From the NCBI GenBank assembly GCA_016946835.1, contig JACVTC010000010.1, positions 499,501 to 563,500 on the forward strand: a stretch of 64,000 bases of DNA. Reading direction: 5' to 3'. The stretch comes from Neocallimastix lanati (nom. inval.) (lineage: Eukaryota > Neocallimastigomycota > Neocallimastigomycetes > Neocallimastigales > Neocallimastigaceae). Positions within the stretch are counted from its first letter, which is position 1. Each line of letters starts with the position of its first letter. The position numbers and the translations under genes are program-made. Positions 63,384 to 64,000 of this stretch are shown in pieces. Under the pieces are notes generated by a model. That model made no database searches, had not been told where the DNA came from, and saw only the letters and a program-made list of their open reading frames with translations.

Positions 63384-64000
63384 TGTTGTAATTATTTTTA
63401 ATAATTAATAGTTTTCTATTTTATTATTTTATTTAAAATAATTTTATAAAGTTAATACAAAATAGTTATAATAATAATAATTTCTATTTTAATTATAATA
63501 ATTTATAAATAAACATAATAAACATTTAATAAAACTTAATGAATATATATATTTTTTTAAAAAAAATTATTTATTATATTTTTTAGTTATTTTTAACTAA
63601 TAATAAAGTACTTCGAAAATTATTTTGGAATGAATAAATTATTAAATTGTTTTTATTAATGTTCTTTTATTATAATTTTATTATTATTAATATAATTTTT
63701 TTAATTTTATATTGATTTACATAAATATAATATACATAATATCAATATACATAACATCAAATTATTATAAATAATATAAAAATATTTCTTATTTTTTTTT
63801 TTTTTTTAATTATTTTATTTTATTTTTTTTTTTTTTTTTAGTCTTTCTAATTTATTTGTAATTAATATAAATTAAATATATTGAAAATGACAATACAGAA
63901 TATTGTATTCTATTCTAGAAGATTATAATCATATATATATATGTATTTTATTTAATTATTAAATTATTAAATTATGAAATTATTTAAATTATTTAATTTT
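63384..64000. other. A+T-rich right end of window
   Basis: No gene. Poly(T) near 63790 and 63820 and mixed A/T DNA. Confidence 0.5.

Overview
This window looks like nuclear DNA of an anaerobic gut fungus (Neocallimastigomycota; Neocallimastix, Piromyces or Anaeromyces type). Four things point there: extreme A+T richness outside genes with long homopolymers and (ATT)n, (TTTA)n and (TA)n arrays; short GT-AG introns in housekeeping genes; Asn-rich low-complexity protein segments; and secreted intronless xylanases carrying Cys-rich fungal dockerin (CBM10-type) modules. The assignment rests on protein family recognition, not on a search.

Layout. 1-2660: LINE-type (non-LTR) retrotransposon material, namely the intact 3' end of an ORF2 with its poly(A) tail, then a decayed endonuclease/RT relic. 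4866-6347: a six-exon Qa-SNARE (Pep12-like syntaxin). 13186-36348: three large same-strand genes for secreted multidomain xylanases, separated by 5.4 kb and 8.2 kb of A+T-rich DNA. Their architectures are GH11x4-dockerin x2; GH11-dockerin x3-GH11-CE4; and GH11-dockerin x2-GH11-GH11-CE4. 25839-27300: a second LINE relic between xylanases 2 and 3. 37789-39436: a three-exon NSRP1-like nuclear speckle protein. 40463-44997: a three-exon, about 1400-residue coiled-coil protein of unknown function. 49821-46970 (minus): a three-exon LARP1 homologue. 53646-63067: a nest of LTR elements in one (ATT)n tract, made up of a nearly pristine 6.4 kb Ty1/copia element with an intact 1879-codon gag-pol, a solo LTR, and a 2.5 kb non-autonomous element with LTRs that look identical.

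How the genes fit together. The three xylanases form one functional set. GH11 modules cut the xylan backbone, the CE4 modules of genes 2 and 3 should remove acetyl (or N-acetyl) groups, and the dockerins should dock the enzymes onto cellulosome scaffoldins. Genes 2 and 3 share near-identical modules and a conserved upstream motif, so they are recent tandem duplicates, probably co-regulated; gene 1 is an older paralogue. The other host genes (SNARE, NSRP1, LARP1, coiled coil) are unrelated housekeeping functions.

Most striking observations: extreme module multiplication within single xylanase polypeptides; three different LTR elements sitting in the same trinucleotide repeat; a shared primer-binding site matching a tRNA-Lys(CUU) anticodon arm; a 123-bp perfect inverted repeat; a SINE-like family; and a LARP1 whose La motif seems split by a charged insertion. 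No tRNA, rRNA or CRISPR array was recognised.
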